The notes under the pieces were generated by a model, which saw nothing but the letters and a program-made list of their open reading frames with translations, was not told the origin of the DNA and ran no database searches. From positions 1 to 39,813 of the forward strand of contig JAGBIE010000003.1 of the NCBI GenBank assembly GCA_017935145.1: a DNA stretch of 39,813 nucleotides. The letters run 5' to 3'. Positions 1 to 7,333 of the stretch are shown here, in pieces. Origin of the DNA: Oscillospiraceae bacterium. GTDB lineage: Bacteria > Bacillota > Clostridia > Oscillospirales > Oscillospiraceae. Numbering within the stretch: the stretch's first letter is position 1; the number at the start of each line of letters is the position of its first letter. A program made the position numbers and the translations under genes.

Positions 1-2
1 CC

Positions 3-117
3 GATGAGCTTAACGACGGAGTGTCTCCGCTCGAAGAGTGTGAAACCTTCAGAGAAAAAATCAAGGCTCTCGGTCTTGAAGAGGAAAGCGAAAAGAAGCT
101 TCTTAAGGAATGTGCTA
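3..117 (+). pseudogene. Fragment of probable Lon protease, joined out of frame to pckA
   Basis: Read from base 3 in the third forward frame, this stretch encodes an acidic, coiled-coil-like peptide with the run [19 protein letters not shown]. That resembles the helical segment between the N-terminal domain and the ATPase domain of Lon (the usual pattern is a REKI-GLPEE-EKLLKE run). It has no stop up to about base 117, where the sequence turns abruptly into PEP carboxykinase in a different frame. Codon choice here (CTT, GGA, TCT) also looks unlike the downstream gene. The Lon identity is a recognition from a short peptide, so moderately sure. It is most likely a chimeric contig end and less likely a real rearrangement. 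Confidence 0.5.
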
Positions 118-894
118 GGCGGCTGCTACGCAAAGGTCATCAACCTGGACAAGGAATCTGAGCCCGACATCTACAACGCCATCAAGCGCAACGCTCTGCT
201 GGAGAACGTTACCGTTGATGAGAACGGCAAGTGCGACTTCGCTGACAAGTCCGTCACCGAAAACACCCGCGTTTCCTACCCCATCAACCACATCGAGAAG
301 ATCGTTCGTCCCAAGTCCGCAGGCCCCGATGCCAAGAATGTCATCTTCCTGTCTGCTGACGCTTTCGGCGTTCTGCCTCCCGTCTCCATTCTGACTGACG
401 AGCAGGCTAAGTACTACTTCCTCAGCGGTTTCACCTCCAAGCTGGCTGGTACCGAACGCGGTATCACCGAACCCATTCCCACCTTCTCCGCTTGCTTCGG
501 CGCTGCATTCTTGGAACTGCATCCCACCAAGTACGGCGAAGAACTGGTTAAGAAGATGGAAAAGTCCGGCGCAAAGGCTTATTTGGTGAACACCGGCTGG
601 AACGGCACCGGCAAGCGTATCTCCATTAAGGATACCCGCGGTATTATCGATGCCATCCTCGACGGCTCCATCCTGAAAGCCGAAACCAAGACCATTCCTT
701 ACTTTGGCCTGACCGTTCCCACTGCTCTTCCCGGCGTGGACAGCGGCATTCTCGACCCCAGAGACACCTACGCTAACGTAGAAGACTGGGAAGCCAAGGC
801 AAAGGATTTGGCCGCCCGTTTCGTCAAGAACTTCCAGAAGTACACCGGCAACGAAGCCGGCAAGGCACTGGTTGCTGCAGGCCCCGAGGTCTAA
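118..894 (+). CDS. pckA: Phosphoenolpyruvate carboxykinase (ATP), C-terminal half only
   Basis: Interconverts oxaloacetate + ATP and PEP + CO2 + ADP in the cytoplasm. The 258 residues from [10 protein letters not shown] to the end align by eye with the C-terminal half of the ATP-type enzyme (family length about 530-540 residues). Visible landmarks are [22 protein letters not shown], the [10 protein letters not shown] loop, the FSACFGAAF segment and the nucleotide-binding [12 protein letters not shown]. The P-loop (kinase-1a) and the DDEHGW metal-binding segment should lie just upstream but are absent, because the sequence before base 118 is unrelated. An ATG at base 4 opens an in-frame reading frame but codes for non-PEPCK residues and is not the real start. 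The gene is followed by a strong terminator and then the oxaloacetate-decarboxylase operon, which uses the same metabolite. Confidence 0.93.
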   Translation, partial: GGCYAKVINLDKESEPDIYNAIKRNALLENVTVDENGKCDFADKSVTENTRVSYPINHIEKIVRPKSAGPDAKNVIFLSADAFGVLPPVSILTDEQAKYYFLSGFTSKLAGTERGITEPIPTFSACFGAAFLELHPTKYGEELVKKMEKSGAKAYLVNTGWNGTGKRISIKDTRGIIDAILDGSILKAETKTIPYFGLTVPTALPGVDSGILDPRDTYANVEDWEAKAKDLAARFVKNFQKYTGNEAGKALVAAGPEV

Positions 895-907
895 TTTCCC
901 GACCCCA

Positions 908-941
908 AAAACGGCAGCAGACCGAAATCTGCTGCCGTTTT
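908..941 (+). terminator. Rho-independent terminator after pckA
   Basis: A 14-bp perfect inverted repeat (AAAACGGCAGCAGA / TCTGCTGCCGTTTT) with a six-base loop ends in a short T run, 13 bases after the pckA stop. The start of the decarboxylase operon is only 29 bases further on, and no convincing promoter is visible between them, so some read-through may feed the operon. Confidence 0.85.
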
Positions 942-969
942 CCCTATATTTGAAATTTTGGAGGATATT

Positions 970-2373
970 ATGGCAAAGAAAGTTCAAATTACTGAAACTG
1001 TCCTGCGGGACGCCAACCAGTCCCTCATGGCCACTCGTCTGCCCTATGCAGACTATGAAGGCATTCTCTCCACCATGGATAAAGCCGGCTACTACTCCGT
1101 AGAATGCTGGGGCGGTGCTACTTTTGACTCCTGCCTGCGCTATTTGGGCGAAGATCCCTGGGAAAGACTGCGTAACCTGAGAAAGAATCTCCCCAACACC
1201 AAACTGCAGATGTTGCTCCGTGGCCAGAACCTGCTGGGTTACAAGCATTATCACGATGACGTGGTGGAAAAGTTCGTAGAACTGTCCATCAAGAACGGCA
1301 TTGATGTCATCCGTATTTTTGACGCTCTCAACGACTTCCGCAACATTAAAACCGCTCTGGAAGCCACCAAGAAATACGCTACTGCCAACACCGTGGCATC
1401 CGGCTGTATCTCCTACACCCAGAGCCCTGTACATACAGTGGAAAAGTACATTGAAATGTGCAAGGAACTGAAGGAAATGGGCTTCGATACCATCTGCCTC
1501 AAAGACATGGCAGGCACCATGAGCCCCTATGAAGCCGAGCATCTCATCAAGGGCATTAAGGATGCCATTGGCGATATGCCCATCGCTCTGCACACCCACT
1601 GCACCACGGGCATGGCTTACATGACCCTTATGAAGGCTGTGGACAGCGGTGTGGATATCATCGACTGCGCTACTTCCTGCTTCTCTAACGGCACTTCTCA
1701 GCCCGCTACCGAGACCATGTTCTATGCTCTGAGCCAGTACGGCATCGAAACTGGTTTGGATGAAAAACTCATCAACGAAGTCAACGACTACTTCAAGCCC
1801 ATTAAGCAGAAGTATGTGGATGCTGGCGTTCTCAACCCCAAGAGCATGGCTACCGATGCGCAGGCTCTGGTCTACAAAGTCCCCGGCGGTATGCTCTCCA
1901 ACATGATTGCAAACCTCACCGATATGCACGCCATGGATAAGTTTGAAGAAGCACTGGCAGAAATCCCTGCCGTCCGTGCCGATATGGGCTATCCTCCTCT
2001 GGTCACTCCTCTGAGCCAGATGGTGGGCAATCAGGCTGTCACCAACGTGCTGTTGGGCGAACGCTACAAGCAGATTTCCAAGGAAATCCAGAACTATATT
2101 AAGGGCGAATACGGCATCGCTCCCGCCCCCGTCTCCAAGGAATTGGAAAACAAGATCCTCGGCGAAGGTGGCAAGCCCGTGGACTGCCGTGACGAAGACG
2201 TGAAACGCACTGGCAACGAATTGAAAGAAGCCAAGGAATATTTGGGCGATTTGGCCAAGAGCGAAGAAGATCTCATGAGCTACATCTGCTTCCCGCCTCA
2301 GGCTGAAAAGTATCTGAAAGACCGCAAGGCTAAGGAAGAAAACTCCGCCACCTACTCCATCGTAGAAGTGTAA
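970..2373 (+). CDS. oadA: Sodium-pump decarboxylase alpha subunit (carboxyltransferase; oxaloacetate decarboxylase type)
   Basis: Transfers the carboxyl group of a 2-oxo acid (oxaloacetate most likely) to biotin on the carrier subunit. 467 residues with the HMGL-like TIM barrel: TETVLRDANQSL at residues 8-19 (metal and substrate Asp/Gln), the catalytic-lysine segment CLKDMAG (Lys178) and the metal-ligand pair HTH (208/210), then the conserved PYC_OADA domain. Unlike Klebsiella OadA it stops after the carboxyltransferase part and carries no biotinyl domain, like the transcarboxylase 5S subunit; the biotin carriers are separate genes downstream. ATG 970 is chosen because GGAGGA sits 5 bases before it; an in-frame ATG at 958 has no ribosome site. 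It is the only alpha subunit in a cluster with two beta subunits. The exact substrate (oxaloacetate, pyruvate-linked or another acid) cannot be fixed from sequence alone. Confidence 0.9.
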   Translation: MAKKVQITETVLRDANQSLMATRLPYADYEGILSTMDKAGYYSVECWGGATFDSCLRYLGEDPWERLRNLRKNLPNTKLQMLLRGQNLLGYKHYHDDVVEKFVELSIKNGIDVIRIFDALNDFRNIKTALEATKKYATANTVASGCISYTQSPVHTVEKYIEMCKELKEMGFDTICLKDMAGTMSPYEAEHLIKGIKDAIGDMPIALHTHCTTGMAYMTLMKAVDSGVDIIDCATSCFSNGTSQPATETMFYALSQYGIETGLDEKLINEVNDYFKPIKQKYVDAGVLNPKSMATDAQALVYKVPGGMLSNMIANLTDMHAMDKFEEALAEIPAVRADMGYPPLVTPLSQMVGNQAVTNVLLGERYKQISKEIQNYIKGEYGIAPAPVSKELENKILGEGGKPVDCRDEDVKRTGNELKEAKEYLGDLAKSEEDLMSYICFPPQAEKYLKDRKAKEENSATYSIVEV

Positions 2374-2385
2374 GGAGGAACGATT

Positions 2386-2733
2386 ATGTTTTTAGCAAGT
2401 CCTGCTGTAGAAGGCATCAGCAAAGCCGATGCTCTCGTAGCCGCTATTTTGGGCTACGCAGTTGTGTTTGTGGGTCTTATTCTGCTGATGATTGTGGTCA
2501 TCATTCTGGGTAAATCCATGGTCAAGGCAGCCAAGACTAAGAAGGAAGCCCCCGCCACTGTGGCTCCCACTGTCACTGACGATGCTACCGCTCCCGGTTC
2601 TGCCGGCGAAGTGAAACTTTACGATGTGCCCGACCGCACCGCCGCCATGCTCATGGCTATTGTTGCGGAAAAGACGGGTCGCCCCCTCAATGAACTTCGT
2701 TTCAAATCCATCAAGGAGGTCAAAGAGGTATGA
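2386..2733 (+). CDS. OadG-family gamma/delta subunit of the decarboxylase
   Basis: 115 residues. A single membrane helix near the N-terminus (about residues 20-46, [20 protein letters not shown]) is followed by an Ala/Pro/Thr-rich linker and a small soluble tail. This is the layout of OadG/MmdD subunits, which anchor the carboxyltransferase and the biotin carrier to the membrane beta subunit and help assembly. It starts 13 bases after oadA, behind an AAGGAGG site, and its stop overlaps the next ATG (ATGA at 2730), so translation is probably coupled. The family is recognised from helix, linker and context and not from a strong motif; confidence in the role is good, in the exact subunit name moderate. 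Confidence 0.8.
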   Translation: MFLASPAVEGISKADALVAAILGYAVVFVGLILLMIVVIILGKSMVKAAKTKKEAPATVAPTVTDDATAPGSAGEVKLYDVPDRTAAMLMAIVAEKTGRPLNELRFKSIKEVKEV

Positions 2734-3128
2734 CTTACAAAATTACGCTCAATGACAAGGTGTATGAGGTGGAAGTGGAACTGGGCGAAGCCATGCTCAA
2801 AAGCGAGTATGAAGCCATTTGCCCCACTGCTACTCCCGCACCCGCCACTCCCGTAGCTGCTCCCGTAGAATCCGCACCCGCCCCCGCTGCCGCACCCGCC
2901 GCAGTGACCGCCGCTGGTGAGACTGTTACCGCCCCCATGCCCGGCACTATTTTGAAGGTGCTGTGCCAGCAGGGCGCAACCGTCAAGGAAGGCGATGTGC
3001 TGGTGATTCTCGAAGCTATGAAGATGGAAAATGAAATCCTCGCTCCTCGCGCTGGCACTGTGGCGCAGGTTGTGGTCTCTCCCTCCACCACGGTGGATAC
3101 AGGTGCTGTACTGGTGGTACTCGCCTAA
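2730..3128 (+). CDS. Biotin carrier subunit 1 of the decarboxylase
   Basis: 132 residues: a short N-terminal beta segment ([17 protein letters not shown]), an Ala/Pro linker (residues 33-59), and a biotinyl-attachment domain with EAMKMENE, where Lys98 is the expected biotinylated residue. It carries the carboxybiotin from the alpha subunit to the beta subunit (MmdC/GcdC role). It overlaps the preceding gene by four bases. From about residue 59 to the end it is almost identical, in protein and in DNA, to the second carrier at 4464-4853, while linker and N-terminus differ. That suggests a duplication homogenised over the biotinyl domain. Confidence 0.92.
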   Translation: MTYKITLNDKVYEVEVELGEAMLKSEYEAICPTATPAPATPVAAPVESAPAPAAAPAAVTAAGETVTAPMPGTILKVLCQQGATVKEGDVLVILEAMKMENEILAPRAGTVAQVVVSPSTTVDTGAVLVVLA

Positions 3129-3138
3129 GGAGGACAAC

Positions 3139-4266
3139 ATGGAAGTTTTCATGAAATTGCTGGAAAATTTCCAGTATATCCAGTGGCAACATGTTGCCAT
3201 GTGGGTCATTGGTGGCATTCTCATCTATATGGCAGTTGCCAAAGAGATGGAGCCCACCTTGCTTCTCCCCATGGGCTTTGGTGCCATTCTCATGAACCTG
3301 CCCGTGGCAGAAGTGGGCACTGGTGTGCAGGCGGTGATTAACGCCCTGTTCAGCATTGGCATTGACTACCACGAACTGTTCCCCCTGCTTCTCTTTGTGG
3401 GCATTGGCGCCATGATTGACTTTGGCCCACTGCTGAGTAATCCTAAGATGATGATTTTTGGCGCTGCGGCGCAGTTTGGCATCTTCTTCACCCTGTTTGT
3501 GGCTTCCATCTTCTTCCCCGAACTGAAGGATGCCGCATCCATCGCCATCATTGGCGCTGCGGATGGTCCTACGGCCATCTATGTGGCAAAAATGCTTGGC
3601 TCTAACTACATTGCTCCCATTATGGTGGCAGCCTACTCCTACATGGCCCTTGTGCCTCTGGTACAGCCCCCTGTGATTCGGCTCTGCACCACCAAAAAAG
3701 AACGCCTTATTAAAATGAAGTACGAGGGCAAGGATGTCTCCCGTACCACCAAAATTCTCTTCCCCATTGTGGTTACCATGATTGTGGCCGTCTTTGCCCC
3801 CGATGCGGTGGCGCTCATCGGCTTTTTGATGTTCGGTAACCTTCTGCGGGAGTGTGGCGTGACCAACTCACTCAGTGATACGGCACAGAATGTGCTGGCA
3901 AACCTCATTACCATCTTCCTTGGCATCACCATCGCCGCCCGTATGCGGGCAGAAGAATTCCTGCAGATTGAGACCCTTATCATCATGGGTCTGGGTCTGG
4001 TGGCATTCGTGGTGGATACCATGGGTGGCGTGATGATTGCAAAACTCATGAACCTGTTCTTGCCCGAGGGCAAGAAACTCAATCCCATGATTGGCGCAGC
4101 GGGCATTTCTGCCTTCCCCATGAGTGGTCGTGTGGTGCATAAGATGGGTCTGGAAGAGGATAGTTCCAACTTCCTGCTCATGCACTCCATCAGCGTCAAT
4201 GTGTCCGGTCAGATTGCATCCGTCATTGCTGGCGGTCTCATTCTGGCTCTTATGGGAGGTAAGTGA
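3139..4266 (+). CDS. Decarboxylase beta subunit 1 (Na+-translocating, MmdB/GcdB-like)
   Basis: Integral membrane protein, 375 residues, that decarboxylates carboxybiotin and exports Na+. It shows many hydrophobic helices, the conserved ADGPTAIY motif (residues 141-148, whose Asp is essential in the family), the AYSYMALVPLVQPP region and a late GAAGISAFPMSGRVV segment. The ending SISVNVSGQIASVIAGG is closer in style to methylmalonyl-CoA and glutaconyl-CoA decarboxylase beta subunits, whereas the second copy ends in the oxaloacetate-decarboxylase style; this is my reading by eye. ATG 3139 is preceded by AAGGAGG. A longer in-frame reading back to 3031 would overlap the carrier gene and is not supported. 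Confidence 0.88.
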   Translation: MEVFMKLLENFQYIQWQHVAMWVIGGILIYMAVAKEMEPTLLLPMGFGAILMNLPVAEVGTGVQAVINALFSIGIDYHELFPLLLFVGIGAMIDFGPLLSNPKMMIFGAAAQFGIFFTLFVASIFFPELKDAASIAIIGAADGPTAIYVAKMLGSNYIAPIMVAAYSYMALVPLVQPPVIRLCTTKKERLIKMKYEGKDVSRTTKILFPIVVTMIVAVFAPDAVALIGFLMFGNLLRECGVTNSLSDTAQNVLANLITIFLGITIAARMRAEEFLQIETLIIMGLGLVAFVVDTMGGVMIAKLMNLFLPEGKKLNPMIGAAGISAFPMSGRVVHKMGLEEDSSNFLLMHSISVNVSGQIASVIAGGLILALMGGK

Positions 4267-4267
4267 T

Positions 4268-4444
4268 ATGCATAACTGGATTGTGAATCTTGGTGACTCC
4301 ATCCTGCGCCTCTTTAGTGAGCGTAGCGCCAATATGGGCGAAGCCCTGAAAATCGTGGGCGTAGGCATGTTGGGCATTTTTGTGGTCATGGGTGCTATCA
4401 TCCTGACTGTGCAACTGCTCAACAAACTGGGTTCCCGTAAATAA
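4268..4444 (+). CDS. Short OadG/MmdE-like membrane subunit
   Basis: 58 residues: [16 protein letters not shown], a polar stretch, then one membrane helix (about residues 28-50, [19 protein letters not shown]) and a basic tail LLNKLGSRK. Its position between a beta subunit and a biotin carrier and its single helix fit the small gamma/epsilon subunits (OadG or MmdE) of sodium-pump decarboxylases. It is half the length of the first gamma-like subunit and lacks its soluble tail. ATG 4268 follows the beta stop by one base, and the end of the beta gene (TGGGAGGT) supplies the ribosome site. The sequence is too short for certain family assignment; the context is strong. Confidence 0.75.
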   Translation: MHNWIVNLGDSILRLFSERSANMGEALKIVGVGMLGIFVVMGAIILTVQLLNKLGSRK

Positions 4445-4463
4445 AAGAAAAGAGTGTATTATT

Positions 4464-4853
4464 ATGAAATATAAAATCACCCTCCACGGCACGGTGTATG
4501 AAGTGGAAGTCATGGATGGCAAAGCCAGCATTGTGGATGAATATGAAGCCACTGCGCCTGTAGCCACTCCTGTTTCCGCCCCTGCCCCTGCTACTCCCGC
4601 ACCCGCCGCTGCTCCTGCCCCCGCTGCAGTGACCGCCGCTGGCGAAACCGTTACCGCCCCCATGCCCGGCACCATTTTGAAGGTGTTGTGCCAGCAGGGC
4701 GCTAGCGTCAAAGAAGGGGATGTCTTGGTTATTTTGGAAGCCATGAAGATGGAAAACGAAATCCTCGCTCCTCGCGCTGGCACTGTGGCGCAAGTTGTTG
4801 TCTCCCCCTCCACCACGGTGGATACGGGTGCCGTACTGGTCGTTCTTTCTTAA
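4464..4853 (+). CDS. Biotin carrier subunit 2 of the decarboxylase
   Basis: 129 residues with the same plan as the first carrier: [16 protein letters not shown], an Ala/Pro linker, and a biotinyl domain with EAMKMENE (Lys95 as the biotin site). The last 75 residues differ from copy 1 at only a couple of positions, and the DNA of the two 3' halves (2903-3131 and 4628-4856) is nearly the same. Presumably it serves the second beta subunit directly downstream, although both carriers should be able to dock on the single alpha subunit. Ribosome site AAAAGAG lies ahead of ATG 4464. Stop and AAGGAGG for the next gene overlap. Confidence 0.92.
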   Translation: MKYKITLHGTVYEVEVMDGKASIVDEYEATAPVATPVSAPAPATPAPAAAPAPAAVTAAGETVTAPMPGTILKVLCQQGASVKEGDVLVILEAMKMENEILAPRAGTVAQVVVSPSTTVDTGAVLVVLS

Positions 4854-4865
4854 GGAGGGCATGCT

Positions 4866-6065
4866 GTGAATATTGGTGAAACTCTTCTGAAACTCTTGAA
4901 TGATTCCGGCTTTGCCGCCTTCTTTATGGCTGGTGGCTGGAGAAACCTTGTGATGATTGCCATCTCCTGCGTTCTGCTGTATCTTGGCATTGTCAAGAAG
5001 TTTGAACCCCTGCTCTTGGTAGGCATCGCCTTTGGCTGTTTGCTCACAAACCTCCCTGGCGCAGGTCTGTATAACGATGCTCTGTGGCAGGAATTCATGA
5101 ACCCCGATTCCGCCAACTACCATTCCTATGGTGCTATCCTGCGGGAAGGCGGTCTTTTGGACTTCTTCTACATCGGTGTCAAGACCTCTATTTACCCCTG
5201 CCTTATCTTCATGGGCGTGGGCGCTATGACGGACTTTGGTCCTCTGCTGGCAAACCCCAAGAGCCTTCTTCTGGGCGCTGCCGCACAGTTGGGCGTGTTT
5301 GTGGCATTCATCGGCGCTGTGCTTCTGGGCTTTGATGGCTTTGAGGCTGCTTCCATCGGCATCATCGGTGGCGCAGATGGTCCTACTGCCATCTTCCTCA
5401 CCACCAAGCTGGCTCCCCATCTGCTGGGTGCTATTGCCGTGGCGGCTTATTCCTACATGGCGCTGATTCCTCTGATTCAGCCCCCCATCATGCGTCTTAT
5501 GACCACCAAAAAACAGCGGGAAGTCAAAATGGAGCAGGCTCGTGAAGTCTCCAAGACTGAGAAGATTATCTTCCCCATCGTGGTTACCATCTTCGTCTCC
5601 TTGCTTCTGCCCTCCACCGCACCCCTCATCGGTTGCTTGATGCTGGGCAACTTGGCAAAGGAAACTGGTGTTACCGACCGTCTCAGCGATACCATGCAGA
5701 ATGCTCTCATGAATATCGTTACCATTTTGCTCTCCACCTCCGTGGGCGCAACCATGGTTGGTAGCAACTTCCTGACCCTCAACACCCTGAAGATTATCGT
5801 GCTGGGCGTGGTTGCCTTTGGCATCTCCACTGCAGGCGGTCTTCTCGGCGGTGTTGCCATGTACAAGATTACCAAGGGTAAGGTCAACCCCCTCATCGGC
5901 TCCGCTGGTGTTTCTGCCGTGCCTATGGCAGCCCGTGTGGCACAGATGGAAGGTCAGAAGGCCAACCCCTCCAACTTCTTGCTCATGCACGCCATGGGTC
6001 CCAATGTGGCTGGCGTCATCGGCTCTGCCATCGCTGCTGGTTTCCTGCTGGCTGTCTTTGGCTAA
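4866..6065 (+). CDS. oadB: Oxaloacetate decarboxylase-type beta subunit 2 (Na+ pump)
   Basis: 399-residue membrane protein of the OadB family with the GADGPTAIF motif (Asp171), the YSYMALIPLIQPP region, VSAVPMAARV and the C-terminal HAMGPNVAGVIGSAIAAG signature that I associate with oxaloacetate decarboxylase beta. It carries an insertion at about residues 65-105 relative to beta 1. The start is a GTG at 4866 preceded by AAGGAGGG; the nearby ATG at 4861 runs straight into a stop. It is the last gene of the operon and is followed by a strong bidirectional terminator. Why the cell keeps two beta subunits with one alpha is open; different affinity, sodium stoichiometry or substrate class are all possible. 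Confidence 0.9.
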   Translation: MNIGETLLKLLNDSGFAAFFMAGGWRNLVMIAISCVLLYLGIVKKFEPLLLVGIAFGCLLTNLPGAGLYNDALWQEFMNPDSANYHSYGAILREGGLLDFFYIGVKTSIYPCLIFMGVGAMTDFGPLLANPKSLLLGAAAQLGVFVAFIGAVLLGFDGFEAASIGIIGGADGPTAIFLTTKLAPHLLGAIAVAAYSYMALIPLIQPPIMRLMTTKKQREVKMEQAREVSKTEKIIFPIVVTIFVSLLLPSTAPLIGCLMLGNLAKETGVTDRLSDTMQNALMNIVTILLSTSVGATMVGSNFLTLNTLKIIVLGVVAFGISTAGGLLGGVAMYKITKGKVNPLIGSAGVSAVPMAARVAQMEGQKANPSNFLLMHAMGPNVAGVIGSAIAAGFLLAVFG

Positions 6066-6075
6066 AAAATGCAAT

Positions 6076-6109
6076 AAAAATCCCGTGCCCTTTGGCACGG
6101 GATTTTTTT
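6076..6109. terminator. Bidirectional terminator between oadB and the DUF6062 gene
   Basis: A 9-bp stem TCCCGTGCC / GGCACGGGA with loop CTTT is flanked by A5 and T7, so it can end transcripts from both convergent genes. Its AAATCCCG core recurs in the terminator at 32405-32437. Confidence 0.9.
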
Positions 6110-6785
6110 ATTTTCCAAAGAGGCCTTTTTTCTTTTGGGGGAGGGAGACGGCATCGTGGATGATGCCCACCACCCGTTTCCAAGCGGTTTTTTCGCCCTC
6201 TGTCCATGCTTCATGGGAAAAACGGTAGTCATTCTTTCGCTGGATTTCATCCAATTCATCCAACAAAACCTGATAATTGTCGATGGTAATCTGTCCCACA
6301 GCGGTGTAGAGGTCCTCACCCAATTTCTTCTTTTTGATGCACTCATGCACACTGTGCAGATGATGCAGACACAAGGGCGCACTCTTGCGATAGGCTTCCA
6401 AAAATTCTGCGTTTTGGCAGGAGAGGGTCATGGCGTTGACATATAAATCTTCCGCTTTTTGGGTATGCTCACAGAAATAGCAAACCTTTGGTTTCTCAAA
6501 GGCGGTAAAATCGTCCGCCACCACATCTTTGAGGGCGGCGCGCAGAGCATCGCCATAGACAATGGCGTGGGCGAGGGCATCGCCCTCCTGCAAAAACATG
6601 TTCCCGTGATGGCGACAAAAGCCCCGCTGGGAGCGGATGCGTTCCCGAATTTGGCGGTCGGTCATACCTTCGTAGAGGATGCTTTTCATGGTCTGACGCA
6701 CGCTGTCATTGACCGCGCGACACAGAGGACAACCCTCTTTTTGCATATTTTCCGTTAAAATTTCATAAGCGCGACTCTGTTCCAT
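6108..6785 (-). CDS. DUF6062-type cysteine/histidine-rich protein
   Basis: 225 residues, no signal peptide or membrane segment. Four paired metal-ligand-like motifs are spaced through the first two thirds: CPLC near residue 19, CRHH near 57, CYFC near 102 and CLHH near 138. This pattern matches, as I recall it, the Clostridia family DUF6062, whose biochemical role is not known to me; zinc or another metal is likely bound. The C-terminus is charged and ends in a lysine-rich tail. ATG 6785 is preceded by GGGAGGAAAA. It is divergent from the Rrf2 operon and has its own promoter at 6812-6840. It ends inside the shared terminator. Confidence 0.75.
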   Translation of the reverse strand: MEQSRAYEILTENMQKEGCPLCRAVNDSVRQTMKSILYEGMTDRQIRERIRSQRGFCRHHGNMFLQEGDALAHAIVYGDALRAALKDVVADDFTAFEKPKVCYFCEHTQKAEDLYVNAMTLSCQNAEFLEAYRKSAPLCLHHLHSVHECIKKKKLGEDLYTAVGQITIDNYQVLLDELDEIQRKNDYRFSHEAWTEGEKTAWKRVVGIIHDAVSLPQKKKGLFGK

Positions 6786-6811
6786 GGCATTTTCCTCCCA
6801 TTTCTGCTTGT

Positions 6812-6840
6812 ATCATAAAAGAAACGGCAAATTTTGTCAA
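6812..6840 (-). promoter_or_regulatory. SigA-type promoter of the DUF6062 gene
   Basis: On the minus strand TTGACA (6835-6840) and TATGAT (6812-6817) are separated by exactly 17 bases, about 25-30 bases upstream of the start codon. Confidence 0.75.
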
Positions 6841-6858
6841 CGAAAAGGCGCTAGATAC

Positions 6859-6887
6859 TTGAATTCCTACTAATTTTGTAGTAAAAT
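6859..6887 (+). promoter_or_regulatory. Promoter and Rrf2-type operator of the Fe-S operon
   Basis: TTGAAT (6859-6864) and TAAAAT (6882-6887) are 17 bases apart. An inverted repeat TACTA-N6-TAGTA (6868-6883) fills the spacer. Such a palindrome between -35 and -10 is where Rrf2-family repressors usually bind, so autorepression by the first gene of the operon is the natural inference. Confidence 0.75.
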
Positions 6888-6910
6888 ACCGCGGAGGGAG
6901 GAATGACCCG

Positions 6911-7318
6911 ATGAATATTACCACCAAAGGGCGCTACGCCCTGAAAATTATGATTGATTTGGCACAGCAGGGGGAAGACCAAGTGGTCTCTCTCAAAGCC
7001 ATTGCCCAGCGGCAGGATATTTCTATGAAATACTTAGAAGCCATCGCCGCCATATTGCACAAAGCGGACTATATTACATCCATTCGGGGCAAGAACGGCG
7101 GATATCGTCTCTCCCGCAAACCCAAGGATTATGTTTTATCGGAACTGCTCCGTTTGACAGAGGGCTCTCTTGCCCCCGTGTCCTGTTTGGAAAGTGGCTG
7201 TCCCAATGCAGAGGGATGCATCACCCAGCCTCTGTGGGCGGGACTGGAGCGCCACATGGATGAATATTTAAGCAAAATCACCCTTCAGGATGTGCTGGAT
7301 GGCACAGTTCCTGGATGA
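6911..7318 (+). CDS. Rrf2-family (IscR-like) transcription regulator
   Basis: 135 residues. An N-terminal winged helix (MNITTKGRYALKIMIDLA; recognition region about 28-65 with the wing SIRGKNGGYRL) is followed by a three-cysteine loop C92-x4-C97-x5-C103 (SCLESGCPNAEGC), the usual Fe-S cluster ligands of IscR-type regulators. With iscS, iscU and mnmA directly downstream, it most likely senses Fe-S cluster or sulfur status and represses the operon from the palindrome in its own promoter. ATG 6911 has GGAGGGAGG upstream. A CymR-like (cysteine-metabolism) role is the main alternative, but CymR-type proteins lack the cysteines. Confidence 0.9.
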   Translation: MNITTKGRYALKIMIDLAQQGEDQVVSLKAIAQRQDISMKYLEAIAAILHKADYITSIRGKNGGYRLSRKPKDYVLSELLRLTEGSLAPVSCLESGCPNAEGCITQPLWAGLERHMDEYLSKITLQDVLDGTVPG

Positions 7319-7333
7319 AAGGAGTTTTTTACT

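Noticed and set aside
115..1929. Long open frame (604 codons) on the minus strand opposite pckA and oadA
   Set aside because: It mirrors the C-rich third codon positions of two clearly real genes, its product is low-complexity and His/Gly/Val-rich, and it crosses a terminator.
4419..6098. 559-codon minus-strand frame opposite the second pump module
   Set aside because: Antisense shadow; His/Gly-rich product with no family features.
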